The notes: generated by a model from the letters alone, not told the origin. Counted from the stretch's first letter, positions 17,589 to 28,273 are shown. The stretch is DNA of 64,000 bases from Phycisphaeraceae bacterium (GCA_020851465.1 JADZCR010000006.1:310001-374000), one strand, 5' to 3'. Numbers and translations: made by a program.

Positions 17589-20390
17589 ATGGCCACCAAG
17601 TCTCTCAAGCGTTCCGCCGGCAAGTCCGCATCCAAAACCGCAAAGAAGAGCAAGACCGCTGCGAAATCGTCAGGCAAGTCCGCGAAGATGATTTACTACT
17701 TCGGACACGCCCGCTGTGACGGCAACGGCTCGCAGAAAGCATTGCTGGGCGGCAAAGGAGCGAACCTTGCCGAGATGACCCGCATCGGTCTTCCGGTTCC
17801 CCCCGGCTTCACCATCACCACCGACGTCTGCACAGCTTACTACGCACAGGGCAAGAAACTTCCGCCGGCTCTGATGGATGAGTTGAAGCGAGCCATCGCC
17901 ACGCTCGAAAGCGAGACGGGTAAGAAGTTTGGCGATTCACGCAATCCGTTGCTGGTGGCGGTGCGTTCCGGTGCACGCGACTCCATGCCGGGCATGATGG
18001 ACACGATCCTGAACCTGGGCCTTAACGATATCGCCGTCGAAGCGGTCAAGGCTGCGACCGGCAACGGACGATTTGCCTACGACTGCTACCGCCGTTTTGT
18101 GCAGATGTATGGCGACGTGGTGATGGGGGTGCAGAAGCGCCACGAAAATGAACACGATCCGTTTGAGGACGTGATGCACCGCCTCAAGCACGAGCGCGGC
18201 GCGAAGGAAGACACCGACCTCAACGAAGCGGACCTGCGCGAGCTGGTTTCCCGTTACAAGGCTTTGATCCGCGAGCGCACCGGCAAGGAGTTCCCCGCAG
18301 CAGCACTGGATCAGCTCAAGGGCGCGATCGGTGCGGTCTTTTCCTCGTGGATGAATGAACGAGCGATTCTCTATCGCGCCAAGTACAAGATCCCCGCCGA
18401 GTGGGGCACCGCCGTCAACGTGCAGAGCATGGTTTTCGGCAATATGGGTGAGGATTGCGCTACCGGGGTGGCATTCACTCGTGACCCGGCGACGGGTGAG
18501 AACATCTTTTACGGTGAATACCTCGTCAACGCCCAGGGTGAGGACGTCGTCGCCGGTGTCCGCACGCCCAAGAAAGTTCAGGAGATGGCTCAGGATCCGA
18601 TCATCGGATCGGCCTATAAGGAACTCGAAAAAGTACGTCGGACGCTGGAGAAAAACTTCGGCGATGTGCAGGACTTTGAGTTCACCATCGAAAAGAAAAA
18701 GCTCTACATGCTCCAAACGCGCAACGGCAAACGGACTGCCGTTGCGTATGTGAAGATCGCGCACGACATGGTTAAGGAAAAACTCATGTCGTCTGAGCAC
18801 GCGATCCGCTCGGCTGATCCGGAAGCGATCAATCAGCTTCTCCAGCCGATCTTCGACCGCAGCGCGTATGAGCAGGCGAAGAAAGACGGCCGGATGATGA
18901 CGGTCGGCCTGCCCGCAGGGCCGGGTGCCGCATCAGGCGCCGTCGTGTTTACTGCCGCCAAGGCGGAAGAGCTTGCCGGCAAGGGCCAGCGTGTCGTGCT
19001 GGCGCGTGTGGAGACAAGCCCGGAAGATCTCCGCGGAATGATCGCAGCCGAGGGCATCCTGACCAGTCGCGGCGGCGTGTCGAGCCATGCGGCTCTGGTC
19101 GCTCGTCAGATGGGCAAGGTGTGCGTGGCCGGCGCGGGTGATATTCACATCGACTACGTTCATGGCACGCTGACCTGCCACGGTACGACGATCCGCGAAG
19201 GTGATCCCATCAGCATCAACGGCTCGACAGGCGAGGTGTTCAACGGAGCGATCGCCTCGGCGGACAGCGAGCTTAAGCAGGTCCTCATCGGCAAGACGAT
19301 GAAGCCTTCCGAAAGCAAGCTCTTCCAATACTATGACTTTGTGATGAAGCTGGCGGACAAGTTCCGCAAGCTGGGCATCCGTACCAACGCGGACACTCCT
19401 GAACAGGTTGAAAATGCCGTTGCGTTCGGTGCCGAGGGCATCGGTCTCTGCCGCACGGAGCATATGTTCTTCGAGGGCGATCGCATTGACGCGATGCGTG
19501 AAATGATCCTCTCGACTACGGAAGAAGGCCGCACCGCAGCTCTGGCAAAACTGCTGCCTTATCAGCAGGCGGACTTCGAGGGCATCTTCCGCGCTCTGGC
19601 GGGAAAACCTGCGTGCATCCGCCTCCTCGATCCGCCGCTACACGAGTTCCTCCCGCACGATCACGCGGCGCAGTCTGCCTTGGCGAACAAGATGGGCATC
19701 TCACAGGAGACGGTGTCCACACGGGTTCACGATCTCCACGAGTTCAATCCCATGCTCGGCTTCCGTGGCTGCCGTCTGGGGATTGGTTACCCGGCCATTT
19801 CGGAAATGCAGGCGCGTGCCATTTTCCAGGCTGCCGCCAAGGTGCAGAAGGAAGGCCTGAAAGTTCGCCCCGAAGTCATGATCCCGCTGGTGGGCTTCAA
19901 GCGAGAGCTTGATCTGCAGGCGGAGATTGTCCACCGTGTTGCCGCCGAAGTGCAGAAGGCGACGGGTCAAAAGCTCAAGTACGCGGTAGGCACGATGATC
20001 GAGATTCCACGCGGGGCGCTGACCGCCGACGAGATCGCGCAGACGGCGGAGTTTTTCAGCTTCGGGACCAATGACCTGACCCAGACTACGCTGGGCATGA
20101 GCCGTGACGACAGCGGACGGTTCCTGCCGCAGTATCAGGCACTGGAAATCATCAAGGGCAACCCGTTTGCGAGCATCGATCAGACCGGTGTCGGCCAGCT
20201 TATGCAGACCGCTGTTGAGAAGGGCCAAAAGACAAGGCCTGACATCAAGCTGGGTATCTGCGGCGAGCACGGCGGCGACCCGTCGTCGATCGAGTTCTGC
20301 AACCGCCTCGGACTGGCGTATGTGAGCTGTTCGCCGTTCCGCGTGCCGGTGGCGCGATTGGCGGCTGGGCAGGCAGCCCTGAAAAAGTGA
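17589..20390 (+). CDS. ppdK: Pyruvate, phosphate dikinase
   Basis: A 933-residue PPDK, which interconverts pyruvate + ATP + Pi with PEP + AMP + PPi. The nucleotide-binding N-terminal domain begins at residue 34 ('[10 protein letters not shown]', '[12 protein letters not shown]'); the phosphohistidine motif '[15 protein letters not shown]' places the catalytic His at 500; the C-terminal PEP/pyruvate domain has '[13 protein letters not shown]' and 'GICGEHGGD' with Cys891. Residues 1-33 are an extra lysine/serine/alanine-rich tail (10 Lys) not part of the catalytic fold. ATG 17589 was chosen because it is the last start before the tail and gives a normal-length enzyme. Confidence 0.97.
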   Translation: MATKSLKRSAGKSASKTAKKSKTAAKSSGKSAKMIYYFGHARCDGNGSQKALLGGKGANLAEMTRIGLPVPPGFTITTDVCTAYYAQGKKLPPALMDELKRAIATLESETGKKFGDSRNPLLVAVRSGARDSMPGMMDTILNLGLNDIAVEAVKAATGNGRFAYDCYRRFVQMYGDVVMGVQKRHENEHDPFEDVMHRLKHERGAKEDTDLNEADLRELVSRYKALIRERTGKEFPAAALDQLKGAIGAVFSSWMNERAILYRAKYKIPAEWGTAVNVQSMVFGNMGEDCATGVAFTRDPATGENIFYGEYLVNAQGEDVVAGVRTPKKVQEMAQDPIIGSAYKELEKVRRTLEKNFGDVQDFEFTIEKKKLYMLQTRNGKRTAVAYVKIAHDMVKEKLMSSEHAIRSADPEAINQLLQPIFDRSAYEQAKKDGRMMTVGLPAGPGAASGAVVFTAAKAEELAGKGQRVVLARVETSPEDLRGMIAAEGILTSRGGVSSHAALVARQMGKVCVAGAGDIHIDYVHGTLTCHGTTIREGDPISINGSTGEVFNGAIASADSELKQVLIGKTMKPSESKLFQYYDFVMKLADKFRKLGIRTNADTPEQVENAVAFGAEGIGLCRTEHMFFEGDRIDAMREMILSTTEEGRTAALAKLLPYQQADFEGIFRALAGKPACIRLLDPPLHEFLPHDHAAQSALANKMGISQETVSTRVHDLHEFNPMLGFRGCRLGIGYPAISEMQARAIFQAAAKVQKEGLKVRPEVMIPLVGFKRELDLQAEIVHRVAAEVQKATGQKLKYAVGTMIEIPRGALTADEIAQTAEFFSFGTNDLTQTTLGMSRDDSGRFLPQYQALEIIKGNPFASIDQTGVGQLMQTAVEKGQKTRPDIKLGICGEHGGDPSSIEFCNRLGLAYVSCSPFRVPVARLAAGQAALKK

Positions 20391-20541
20391 GGACGCAGTC
20401 GGCGGATGCGGGACGGTCGAGGTGTCCCTGCTGCCGGGTTCTGCGATTTTCATACTTTTGAGTTCCTTCGCCCGATAATGCGTCCATCATCGGGCAGGGA
20501 ATCCCGTGTTCGCATCGCTCCATCAAACTAAGGAACATGCC

Positions 20542-21768
20542 ATGGTTCGTCGTTCTGTTGTGCTGCCGGTGCTGGCGGCGGCGGTCATCGCGCTTTCGAT
20601 CACCGGCTGTCGCAAAGCCAGAATCATCGAGGAAGGGAAGGACTACAGCCGCGTCACCAACGGGCCGGCCCTGCGAAAGCTTGATCGCAGCGAATACCCG
20701 AACCTGACGCTGGCGTTTCAGGCACGCGACCAGACCCTGATGACAGCACTGGATCGCAGCATCAGTTGGTACGCCAAGCCCTCGACCACGCAGTTTTTCC
20801 CGCTTCAGGAGATCACCCATCCCCAGGCACAAGCCAGTGCGATCGCGATGAAACAGATCCTCGCATCGGCGACCACTGCGGATGAGTTTATGCAGCGACT
20901 CTACGCGGAGTTTGATGTTTATCAGAGTGTGGGATGGAACGGTGAGGGTGAGGTGCTGTTTACCGGCTACTACTCGCCGATCTTCAACGCCTCTGCCGTG
21001 CGGACGGATGAGTTCCAGTACCCGCTCTACAAGCGACCGCCTGACCTCGTGACCAATCCCGTCACCGGCGAAACGCTGGGGCGAAACATCAACGGCCAGG
21101 TCATTCCCTATCCGACTCGTGCTCAGATCGAATCGAGCAACATGCTCGCGGGTTATGAGTTTGTGTATCTGCGTGACCCGCTCGATGCGTACATCATCCA
21201 AGTCAACGGCTCAGCCAAACTCGTCATGACCGACGGGTCGATCCGCTACATCGGCTACGCGGGGAACAACGGCCATCCGTACACCAGTGTGATGCGGGCA
21301 CTCGTCGATGAAGGCAAGATCGATAAGAACAGCGTCAATCTCGCAACGCTTCGCGCGTACTTCCGCGAACATCCAGGCGAGCTGGCCGGCTACACGCGAC
21401 GGAATGATCGTTTTGTGTTTTTCATGGATTACGGCACGGACATCTGGCCGGCTGGTTCACTGGGAGTCAAAGTCACATCATTCCGATCGCTGGCGACGGA
21501 CAAGGAAAAGTTCCCGCGCGGCGCGGTGACGATGGTGCAGACGAGCATCCCTTCAACGGCGACAGGTGAGCTTCGACGGTTTGATCAGTTCATGATGGAC
21601 CAGGACACCGGCGGGGCGATTCGAGCCGCCGGCCGTGCGGATATCTACATGGGGATCGGCCCCGAAGCGGAAGCACTGGCGGGCAGGCAATTTGCCGAGG
21701 GCAGGTTGTATTACTTCTTCCTGCGACCCGATCGCGTGGCGGCATGGCAGGCCGCGATAGGCAAATAA
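20542..21768 (+). CDS. MltA-type lytic murein transglycosylase, lipoprotein
   Basis: A 408-residue protein with lipobox 'LSITGC' (Cys23), so it is exported and lipid-anchored. The MltA domain is clear: 'FTGYYSPIFNAS', 'YPLYKRPPDL' and the C-terminal 3D domain ('FFMDYGTDIWPAGSLGV', 'FDQFMMDQDTGGAIRAAGRA') with the conserved aspartates. These enzymes cleave glycan strands of peptidoglycan to give 1,6-anhydroMurNAc ends. ATG 20542 follows an AAGGA sequence. Together with the L,D-transpeptidase at 41.8 kb it shows that this organism makes and remodels peptidoglycan. Confidence 0.92.
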   Translation: MVRRSVVLPVLAAAVIALSITGCRKARIIEEGKDYSRVTNGPALRKLDRSEYPNLTLAFQARDQTLMTALDRSISWYAKPSTTQFFPLQEITHPQAQASAIAMKQILASATTADEFMQRLYAEFDVYQSVGWNGEGEVLFTGYYSPIFNASAVRTDEFQYPLYKRPPDLVTNPVTGETLGRNINGQVIPYPTRAQIESSNMLAGYEFVYLRDPLDAYIIQVNGSAKLVMTDGSIRYIGYAGNNGHPYTSVMRALVDEGKIDKNSVNLATLRAYFREHPGELAGYTRRNDRFVFFMDYGTDIWPAGSLGVKVTSFRSLATDKEKFPRGAVTMVQTSIPSTATGELRRFDQFMMDQDTGGAIRAAGRADIYMGIGPEAEALAGRQFAEGRLYYFFLRPDRVAAWQAAIGK

Positions 21769-21963
21769 AGCGGTTTTCACAAAGCCGACTTACCTGCGTT
21801 GTGAGCGACGAAGCTATCCCCTTACCTCGCTCATCCGCGGGTTTGGGAGCACGCCGGATCGCCCCGCCTGCGTCGGAGGGCATGATTTTGCGGTTTCTCC
21901 GAACGCTGCGCTGACTCGCCGCTACACTACTGCACCCCGCGGGTGCGGGATGATCAGCAAGAG

Positions 21964-23031
21964 ATGGGATATCGCATGGTTGTCTGGCTCTGGGTCGGGT
22001 TCATCGCCTTTGTCTGTTTTCTTCTGGGGCTGGACCTGGGGGTTTTCAATCGCAAGGCTCACGTCATTCGCACCAAGGAGGCGCTCTACTGGAGTGCGTT
22101 CTGGATTGGTCTGGCGTTGCTGTTTAACGTCGGCATCTATTTCCTCTACCAGCATCACATCTTCGGCATCGGCGAAAAAATCGGGCATAACCTCGAAGGT
22201 CGCGAAGCCGCGATGCTTTTTTTCACCGGCTATGTGATCGAAAAATCGCTGAGCCTGGACAACATCTTCGTCATTGCCCTGATCTTTGCCTATTTCAAAG
22301 TGCCGGGACAGTACCAGCACCGGGTGCTCTTCTGGGGCGTGCTCGGCGCGCTGGTCATGCGCGGGCTGATGATCTGGGCCGGTGCGGAATTGATCGAACG
22401 ATTTTCGTGGACGCTCTACATCTTCGGCGGTGTCCTGATCATTACCGCGATCAAAATGCTCATGGCTGGTGACGAAGAACCCGATCTCGAAAAAAATATC
22501 TTCGTTCGGATCGTACGGAAACTGTTTCCCATCAGCCCCGGTTATGAGGGGCAGCGTTTCTTCACACGGATACCCGTCGCGCCGTCGGGCCAGTTTGACG
22601 GCGGCGTCCTGGCGTCACGATTCGCTATCACGCCGATGTTTCTCGTGCTGCTGGTCATCGAAGGGACGGACGTGGTTTTCGCCGTCGATTCGATTCCCGC
22701 AATCTTCGGCATTACGCAGGATCCATTTATCGTTTTCACGTCCAACGTCTTTGCGATTCTGGGCCTCCGCTCGCTCTTTTTCGCGCTGGCGGCCATGCTC
22801 AACAAGTTCCAGTACCTCAAGACGAGTCTGGTATTTGTGCTGGTGTTCATCGGCGGGAAAATGATCGCCGAGCAGTGGTATCAGGGGCGTCATCCTGTCG
22901 CCGAGGGAGAAAAACCTCACCATCTGATGCCCACGGAAGTGTCCCTGGCGATCGTCGTAGCCATTCTGGCAACAGGCGTGATCGCGTCGCTCATCAAAGC
23001 ACGGCGTGACGAGCGGCAGGGTAAAGCGTAA
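21964..23031 (+). CDS. TerC/Alx-family integral membrane protein
   Basis: About 355 residues with 8-9 hydrophobic helices. The two family signatures are present: 'EKSLSLDNIFVIALIF' in the third helix and 'EGTDVVFAVDSIPAIFGI' in the second half, whose acidic residues are thought to bind metal. TerC/Alx proteins act in metal-ion (Mn2+) efflux or metalation of exported proteins. The start is uncertain: ATG 21964 is used, with GTG 21943 and ATG 21976 in the same frame. I looked for a manganese (yybP-ykoY) riboswitch upstream and did not recognise one. Confidence 0.93.
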   Translation: MGYRMVVWLWVGFIAFVCFLLGLDLGVFNRKAHVIRTKEALYWSAFWIGLALLFNVGIYFLYQHHIFGIGEKIGHNLEGREAAMLFFTGYVIEKSLSLDNIFVIALIFAYFKVPGQYQHRVLFWGVLGALVMRGLMIWAGAELIERFSWTLYIFGGVLIITAIKMLMAGDEEPDLEKNIFVRIVRKLFPISPGYEGQRFFTRIPVAPSGQFDGGVLASRFAITPMFLVLLVIEGTDVVFAVDSIPAIFGITQDPFIVFTSNVFAILGLRSLFFALAAMLNKFQYLKTSLVFVLVFIGGKMIAEQWYQGRHPVAEGEKPHHLMPTEVSLAIVVAILATGVIASLIKARRDERQGKA

Positions 23032-23099
23032 ACCGCATCATCAACGAAACGCGACCGCGTGCCGACTTTTCTTCGGCAGGCGTGTGTTAAACTTTCCTC

Positions 23100-23849
23100 A
23101 TGCAGGGGTTGATTATCACGCTCGATGGTCCCGCAGGAAGCGGCAAATCCACCATCGCCCGACGGCTTGCGCAGCGGTTGGGTCTGGAATTTCTCGACAC
23201 CGGCGCGATGTATCGAGGGTTAACAGCGCTTTGCCTTGACGACGGCATCGACCCGGCGGCAGCACCGGCTGCGGTCGTCGAACTCGCCAGACGATTTCCT
23301 ATCCGGTTCGATTGGCAGGCCGACCCGCCGCGACTTCATATCGGCGAGCACGATCTGACCGACCGGCTGCGCGATCCCGATGTGACGTTCAGCGTCAGTG
23401 ATGTCGCATCAATCGGCGCGGTGCGTCAGGTCATGGTCGAAGCGCAACGCCGTATCGCGCTGAGTCATCCGCGTCTGGTCACGGAGGGACGCGATCAGGG
23501 TTCGGTGGTTTTCCCGCAGGCGTTGATCAAGTTTTATCTCGATGCGACGCCTGCCGTCCGGGCAAAGCGTCGGGCGGAGGAAATCCGCCGGGCCGGCAAG
23601 CCGGTGGACGAAGCACAGATTCTTGAACAGATCACGATGCGCGATCAACGTGATCAGCAGCGAACGGACGGCCCGTTGTATTGCCCGTCCAACGCCGCCG
23701 TGGTGGACACGTCGCATTTGTCGCTGGAACAGGTGCTGGAACACCTGGAAAAGCTGGTTCGAGAGAAAGCGGCAGAAGCTCAAATCACGATCGGCGGATC
23801 GTCGAAATACCAGCCGGCATCACCCCTGGGCACGGAGCCGTCGCGATGA
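23100..23849 (+). CDS. cmk: Cytidylate kinase
   Basis: A 249-residue (d)CMP kinase: P-loop 'GPAGSGKST' at residues 10-18, CMP-binding 'FLDTGAMYRG' near 33-42, and the later 'EGRDQGSVVFPQA' and 'KRRAEEIR' segments of the family. It phosphorylates CMP/dCMP to the diphosphate. The C-terminal 20 residues extend slightly beyond typical enzymes. The stop overlaps the ATG of the acyltransferase gene (ATGA), so cmk and plsC are translationally coupled; this gene pair is seen in several bacterial phyla. Confidence 0.96.
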   Translation: MQGLIITLDGPAGSGKSTIARRLAQRLGLEFLDTGAMYRGLTALCLDDGIDPAAAPAAVVELARRFPIRFDWQADPPRLHIGEHDLTDRLRDPDVTFSVSDVASIGAVRQVMVEAQRRIALSHPRLVTEGRDQGSVVFPQALIKFYLDATPAVRAKRRAEEIRRAGKPVDEAQILEQITMRDQRDQQRTDGPLYCPSNAAVVDTSHLSLEQVLEHLEKLVREKAAEAQITIGGSSKYQPASPLGTEPSR

Positions 23850-24571
23850 TTGATACCGCGTGGGGACGTTTCCGCGCTCGACAGCCCGGCCTGCCCGCAT
23901 GGCGCATCGTCTGGTGGCACTTCCTGCATTTTCTCTGCTTCCTGTGGGTCGGGCCGTTTTACCGCTATCGGGCGTGGCATTACGACCGTGTCCCGCTCGA
24001 AGGGCCGGTGCTCCTGGTCAGCAACCACCAGTCGTTTCTGGATCCGATCCTGGTCGGTCTCAGTGCGCATCATCGGCAGTTTTATGCCATGGCGCGATCG
24101 ACGTTGTTCCATCATCCCCTTTTTGCCTGGCTCATCGCGTCGCTCAATGCGATCCCTGTTGAGCGGGGCACCGCTGACATGGGAGCGATGCGCCGGTCGA
24201 TCGAGGTGCTCAAGGAAGGGCACGCGCTGTTGATATTCCCCGAAGGGACACGCACGCCGGACGGCACAACCAAGCCTTTCGCAACCGGGACGATGCTGAT
24301 TATCAAGCGGGCGCGTCCGCTGATCGTGCCGGTGGCGGTGGAGGGATCGTTCGCGGCCTGGCCGCGTGAGCGCAAGGCCCCGCGAGCCGGTGGCAGGATC
24401 GGAGTGATGTTCGGCCATCCGATCCGCGCGGAGGATTTACTGGAAGGCGAGCCGGAAGCTGCGCTGGAACGGCTGCGTGCGAACATCGAGAACATGCGGC
24501 TGGAACTGGCTGAGCGGTTAGCGCGGGATGAATGGCCGGCTGACAATCTCAGTGAGACCGCCTGCCTCTGA
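23846..24571 (+). CDS. plsC: 1-acyl-sn-glycerol-3-phosphate acyltransferase
   Basis: A 241-residue membrane-associated acyltransferase. The catalytic HX4D is 'NHQSFLD' (His61, Asp66) and the substrate-binding motif is 'FPEGTRTPDG' (residues 131-140). It acylates lysophosphatidic acid to phosphatidic acid in phospholipid synthesis. A hydrophobic segment lies at about 19-40. The ATG at 23846 overlaps the cmk stop; a longer frame upstream lies inside cmk and is not used. It ends about 90 bp before a convergent esterase gene. Confidence 0.95.
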   Translation: MIDTAWGRFRARQPGLPAWRIVWWHFLHFLCFLWVGPFYRYRAWHYDRVPLEGPVLLVSNHQSFLDPILVGLSAHHRQFYAMARSTLFHHPLFAWLIASLNAIPVERGTADMGAMRRSIEVLKEGHALLIFPEGTRTPDGTTKPFATGTMLIIKRARPLIVPVAVEGSFAAWPRERKAPRAGGRIGVMFGHPIRAEDLLEGEPEAALERLRANIENMRLELAERLARDEWPADNLSETACL

Positions 24572-24660
24572 GTAACGGCTACCTGCTGCGCAGCATTCGC
24601 CGACCGGCACTCAAACAGCGGGTTGGGTGCCGCACTGCATCGCTCGAAGCACGCCGATGT

Positions 24661-25635
24661 TCAGAGATACTTTCGGGCAAACTTCAACCTCTCCACGAAG
24701 TGAACAGGTCCGCCGCCCTCGTGGTTGTTGAAGTCATACACGCGCACTTCTTTCTTGGCCTTGATCCGGTTGAACGCGCCGAAACAGGTGCTCGGCGGGC
24801 AGACCGTATCCATCAGGGCGATTGAGAAAAGGCATCTGGCGGTGATTCGCGGCGCGAAGTTCACGCCATCGAAGTAATCAAGCGTGTTGTAAATCTGCTG
24901 CGATTGTCCGCGGTGGGTTTTGAGGAAGCTGGTGATTTCGCTGTAAGGGGCGGTGTCAACGATCGTCGTGGCTCGTCGGTAATCGCAGAGGAAGGGCACG
25001 TCGGGCATGGCGATCTTCGCCGCTTTACCCGCCAGTGCAGCGGCTGCGATGGCGATTCCGCCGCCCTGGCTTCCACCCGTGACGCCGATGCGTTCCCTGT
25101 CCACGTGCGGATGCGAGGCTGCCGCCTGTACCGCGCGGGCGGCGTCGGTGAAGACTCGGCGGAAGTAGTAGGTTTCGGGTGAGCGGATACCGCGGGTCAT
25201 AAAGCCGGGATACTGCGGATCGGAACCGGCGTCATCGGCGGTGTCGCCCGGTGCCCAGGTGGAGCCTTGCCCACGGGTATCCATGACAAAGTTCGCAATC
25301 CCCGCCGTCGCCGTCGCCACATGATCTATTGGCAGCGACCGCCCGCCGCCGTAGCCGATGTAGGTCACCAGGCACGGCCGCTTGGCGCAGCCGGCGGTCC
25401 AGCGCGGCTCGATGAACCACCCCTTGACCGGCTGGCCTCGATAACCGTTGAACGTCACGTCGTACACGTCAACCAGTTCATAGACCGACTGATCCACACG
25501 GGTAAACTTGGCTGCGATGGGTTTCGTTGCGCTCTCCTGAAGCGTGCGCTTCCAGAAAGCATCGAAGTCCTTCGGCTCGCGGTTCGATGGTATGTAGGTT
25601 TGCAGTTTTTCAAGCGGGAAATCGAAAAAGGCCAT
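24661..25635 (-). CDS. Acetylxylan esterase/cephalosporin C deacetylase family (CE7)
   Basis: A 324-residue alpha/beta-hydrolase of the CE7 (AXE1) family, which deacetylates xylo-oligosaccharides and related small acetyl esters. The signatures are 'DTRGQGST' (residues 119-126), the nucleophile elbow 'GGSQGG' with Ser189, and the late 'MDTVCPPST' aspartate and 'FNNHEGGG' histidine. There is no signal peptide, so it is cytoplasmic, as is usual for the family, and would act on imported oligosaccharides. ATG 25635 was preferred over 25647. It is convergent with plsC and divergent from coaE. Confidence 0.92.
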   Translation of the reverse strand: MAFFDFPLEKLQTYIPSNREPKDFDAFWKRTLQESATKPIAAKFTRVDQSVYELVDVYDVTFNGYRGQPVKGWFIEPRWTAGCAKRPCLVTYIGYGGGRSLPIDHVATATAGIANFVMDTRGQGSTWAPGDTADDAGSDPQYPGFMTRGIRSPETYYFRRVFTDAARAVQAAASHPHVDRERIGVTGGSQGGGIAIAAAALAGKAAKIAMPDVPFLCDYRRATTIVDTAPYSEITSFLKTHRGQSQQIYNTLDYFDGVNFAPRITARCLFSIALMDTVCPPSTCFGAFNRIKAKKEVRVYDFNNHEGGGPVHFVERLKFARKYL

Positions 25636-25719
25636 GAGGGTTCTCACCGTGGGGGTTGGAATGTGGTTGGAATGATAATCGGCCCCGTCGGGTCCATCCA
25701 GCCGTTATGCTGACGCGCC

Positions 25720-26361
25720 ATGTCCCGAACTCATTCAAATCAGAACGCGCATCGCAAGCCCGTCATTGGGATCATCGGCGGTGTCGGCTCAGGTAAGAGC
25801 ACGGTGGCGCGGCTGTTCGCGTCGCTGGGCTGTGCAGTGATCGATGCGGACGTGCTGGCCCATGAAGCGCTGGCCAGTGAACCGGTGAAACGGGAGATTG
25901 TCCGATGGTGGGGCGATGACGTTCTCAAAGCTGACGGCTCGGTCAACCGTCAAGCGGTCGGGAAAATCGTGTTTGCCGACAATGCGGAGCTGGCGCGGTT
26001 GGAGGGGATCGTTCATCCGATCGTGCATCGCCGCCGTGCGGAACTGCGGGAGAAATATCAGCACGATCAGCAAGTGGTCGCCATCGTCGAGGATACGCCG
26101 CTCCTGTTGGAAAAACATCTGGAAGATCAGGTGGATGTGATCGTGTACGTCCATGCGGATGCGGCGATACGTGCTGCGCGAGTGGCAGGGCGCGGGTGGT
26201 CGGAAGGGGAAATCGCCCGTCGAGAGAAAAATCAACTCTCACTTGACATCAAGCGAAATCGGGCGGATTATGTCATAGACAACAACGCCGGCGAAACCGA
26301 AAGTCTTTCGCACGTCCGCCGGGTACTTTCCCAGATCCTTCATCGTGATCGAGGCAAGTGA
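25720..26361 (+). CDS. coaE: Dephospho-CoA kinase
   Basis: A 213-residue P-loop kinase: 'GGVGSGKST' at residues 20-28, 'CAVIDADVLAHEAL' with the DAD substrate-binding motif, and 'EDTPLLLEKHLEDQVD' followed by the nucleotide lid. It phosphorylates the 3'-OH of dephospho-CoA, the last step of coenzyme A synthesis. An N-terminal ~14-residue polar extension precedes the first strand. A gap of 370 bases separates it from rho. Confidence 0.96.
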   Translation: MSRTHSNQNAHRKPVIGIIGGVGSGKSTVARLFASLGCAVIDADVLAHEALASEPVKREIVRWWGDDVLKADGSVNRQAVGKIVFADNAELARLEGIVHPIVHRRRAELREKYQHDQQVVAIVEDTPLLLEKHLEDQVDVIVYVHADAAIRAARVAGRGWSEGEIARREKNQLSLDIKRNRADYVIDNNAGETESLSHVRRVLSQILHRDRGK

Positions 26362-26731
26362 TTCGAAAGAACCGCGCAGGCGGAAGGCGAATTGTCACCG
26401 GAGCGTATCCGGTATTTTAGGGATTCTGGTTTCCAGTCGTCGAAAGAATTTTCACGATATCCATCGAGGCAAAGGGAGTGCCTTATCAGGAGGAGGGCGG
26501 CAGGCAGCCGCCAACACGCGAGCAGGGTGCGAAAGCATCTGATCCGCCGCCGACAAATTTTTTCAGGCTGCCGATGCAGCTTACGTCTGATTGGGCCGTT
26601 ACTGGACGGCCTGTCTGATCCGCCGAGTACAACGCTGAGCTTGATACGACGGTCCCCACGCCTTATTCGCAGTGATTACCCCGCCACCCGCTTTCCTTAA
26701 GTGGGTGCATCCAACCTCAGGAGTTTCTTTT
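26362..26731 (+). promoter_or_regulatory. Structured leader region of rho
   Basis: This 370-base interval between coaE and rho has no convincing gene. It contains several hairpins: GGCGGC/GCCGCC with a 5-base loop (26496-26512), GGTGC-GAAA-GCATC, a GNRA tetraloop stem with one G-T pair (26526-26539), and GGCCGT/ACGGCC (26594-26611). A T6 run lies at 26558-26563. CAGGAG at about 26718-26723 is the rho ribosome-binding site. An untranslated leader with autoregulatory attenuation, as known for rho in E. coli, is possible but inferred. Confidence 0.4.
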
Positions 26732-28273
26732 ATGGCAAAGACCCCAACCTTCCGCAGCCGCAAGCGCAAGACCGAAAACGAAGCGTCTCAAACCCCTGCC
26801 GCTGACGACGCCGTCGTTGAAGCGGTGATCGATGAGACCCCCGCAGCCGCGCCGACACCGTCAGCCGCGGAACCTGTTGCCGCAACCCCGCCACCCGCGC
26901 CGGCGTCCGCACCGAGCACGCCGACTCCGCCTCCGGTGCAGGAGCCTCATTCATCGACCGATCAGGAACTCGACGCCGAGACGCAGTCGCGCTATGAGCA
27001 GGCGAAGCGACAGGAAATTTCGATCCGCGATCTGCAGCGCATGAGTGTGGATGAATTGCACAAGTTGGCAGCACAGGAGCGGATCGAAAATCCCGCGAGC
27101 CTCAAGAAACAGGACCTGATCTTTCAGATCCTCAAGAGCCGTATCAGCAAGCAAGGTCTGATGTACGGCGAGGGTGTGCTGGAAATCCTGCCCGACGGCT
27201 TTGGGTTCCTCCGCTCACCGGAATACAGCTATCTGGCCTGCCCGGATGACATTTACGTTTCGCCGTCGCAGATTCGCCGCTTCGGGCTCAAGGTCGGCCA
27301 CATTGTGCAGGGCACGATCCGCCCGCCAAAAGAAAGTGAACGTTATTTCGCGCTGCTCCGCGTCGATGCGATCAACGGTCAGCCGCCCGATGCGCTGAAC
27401 GATATCAAGACCTTCGAGGACTTGACGCCGCTGCACCCGGATCAACGTTTGGTTCTCGAAACCACGCCGGAGCAGATCGAGATGCGGATCGTCGATCTCG
27501 TGACCCCGCTGGGCCGAGGACAGCGTGCCCTGATCGTGGCCCCGCCGCGTACCGGCAAGACCGTGATCCTTCAGAAGATGGCCAATGCGATCATCAAGAA
27601 TTACCCAGAAATCAAAGTGATCGTGCTGCTCATCGACGAGCGGCCTGAGGAAGTCACGGACTTCCGCAACAACACGCCTAAGGATGTCGAGGTCGTCGCC
27701 AGCACGTTCGATGAACAGAGTGCCCGCCATGTGCAGGTCTGCGATATGGTCAGCGAAAAAGCACGACGCATGGTCGAGTTCGGCGAGCACGTGGTCATCC
27801 TCATGGACTCGCTGACTCGCATGGCGCGAGCCTATAACACCGAGATGCCCCACAGCGGCAAGATCGGCACCGGCGGTCTGGATACCAACGCTCTCCAGAG
27901 GCCGAAAAAGTTCTTCGGCTCCGCTCGCGCGATTGAAAACGGCGGCAGTCTCACCATCATCGCCACCGCGCTGGTGGATACCGGCTCGAAGATGGACGAC
28001 ATCATCTTTGAGGAGTTCAAAGGCACGGGTAACAGCGAGCTTCACCTCGACCGCCGTCTTGTCGAGAAGCGTGTGTACCCAGCCATCGACATCAGCGCAT
28101 CAGGCACCCGCCGCGAAGAACTACTTCTCGATCCCAAGGAACTCCAGCTGGTTTACCGGCTGCGTAAAGTTCTGGCGGATATGAACGTGGTCGAAGCCAT
28201 GGAACTGCTTAAGAGCCGTTTGAGTCGGGTCAAGACCAACGCAGAGTTCCTGCTGACGATGAATCTGGATTGA
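26732..28273 (+). CDS. rho: Transcription termination factor Rho
   Basis: A 513-residue Rho, against about 420 in E. coli. Residues 96-140 are the N-terminal helical domain ('[16 protein letters not shown]', '[11 protein letters not shown]'); residues 144-220 are the RNA-binding cold-shock-like domain ('[16 protein letters not shown]'); the ATPase has Walker A 'APPRTGKT' (270-277) and '[14 protein letters not shown]'. Residues 1-95 are an extension, basic at first and then rich in Pro, Ala and Thr, of the kind seen in several high-GC phyla, where it adds RNA binding. The start ATG follows CAGGAG. Confidence 0.97.
   Translation: MAKTPTFRSRKRKTENEASQTPAADDAVVEAVIDETPAAAPTPSAAEPVAATPPPAPASAPSTPTPPPVQEPHSSTDQELDAETQSRYEQAKRQEISIRDLQRMSVDELHKLAAQERIENPASLKKQDLIFQILKSRISKQGLMYGEGVLEILPDGFGFLRSPEYSYLACPDDIYVSPSQIRRFGLKVGHIVQGTIRPPKESERYFALLRVDAINGQPPDALNDIKTFEDLTPLHPDQRLVLETTPEQIEMRIVDLVTPLGRGQRALIVAPPRTGKTVILQKMANAIIKNYPEIKVIVLLIDERPEEVTDFRNNTPKDVEVVASTFDEQSARHVQVCDMVSEKARRMVEFGEHVVILMDSLTRMARAYNTEMPHSGKIGTGGLDTNALQRPKKFFGSARAIENGGSLTIIATALVDTGSKMDDIIFEEFKGTGNSELHLDRRLVEKRVYPAIDISASGTRREELLLDPKELQLVYRLRKVLADMNVVEAMELLKSRLSRVKTNAEFLLTMNLD

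Noticed and set aside
21769..21963. yybP-ykoY (Mn2+) riboswitch before the TerC gene
   Set aside because: TerC genes are often so controlled, but I could not find the conserved core or a plausible paired stem.
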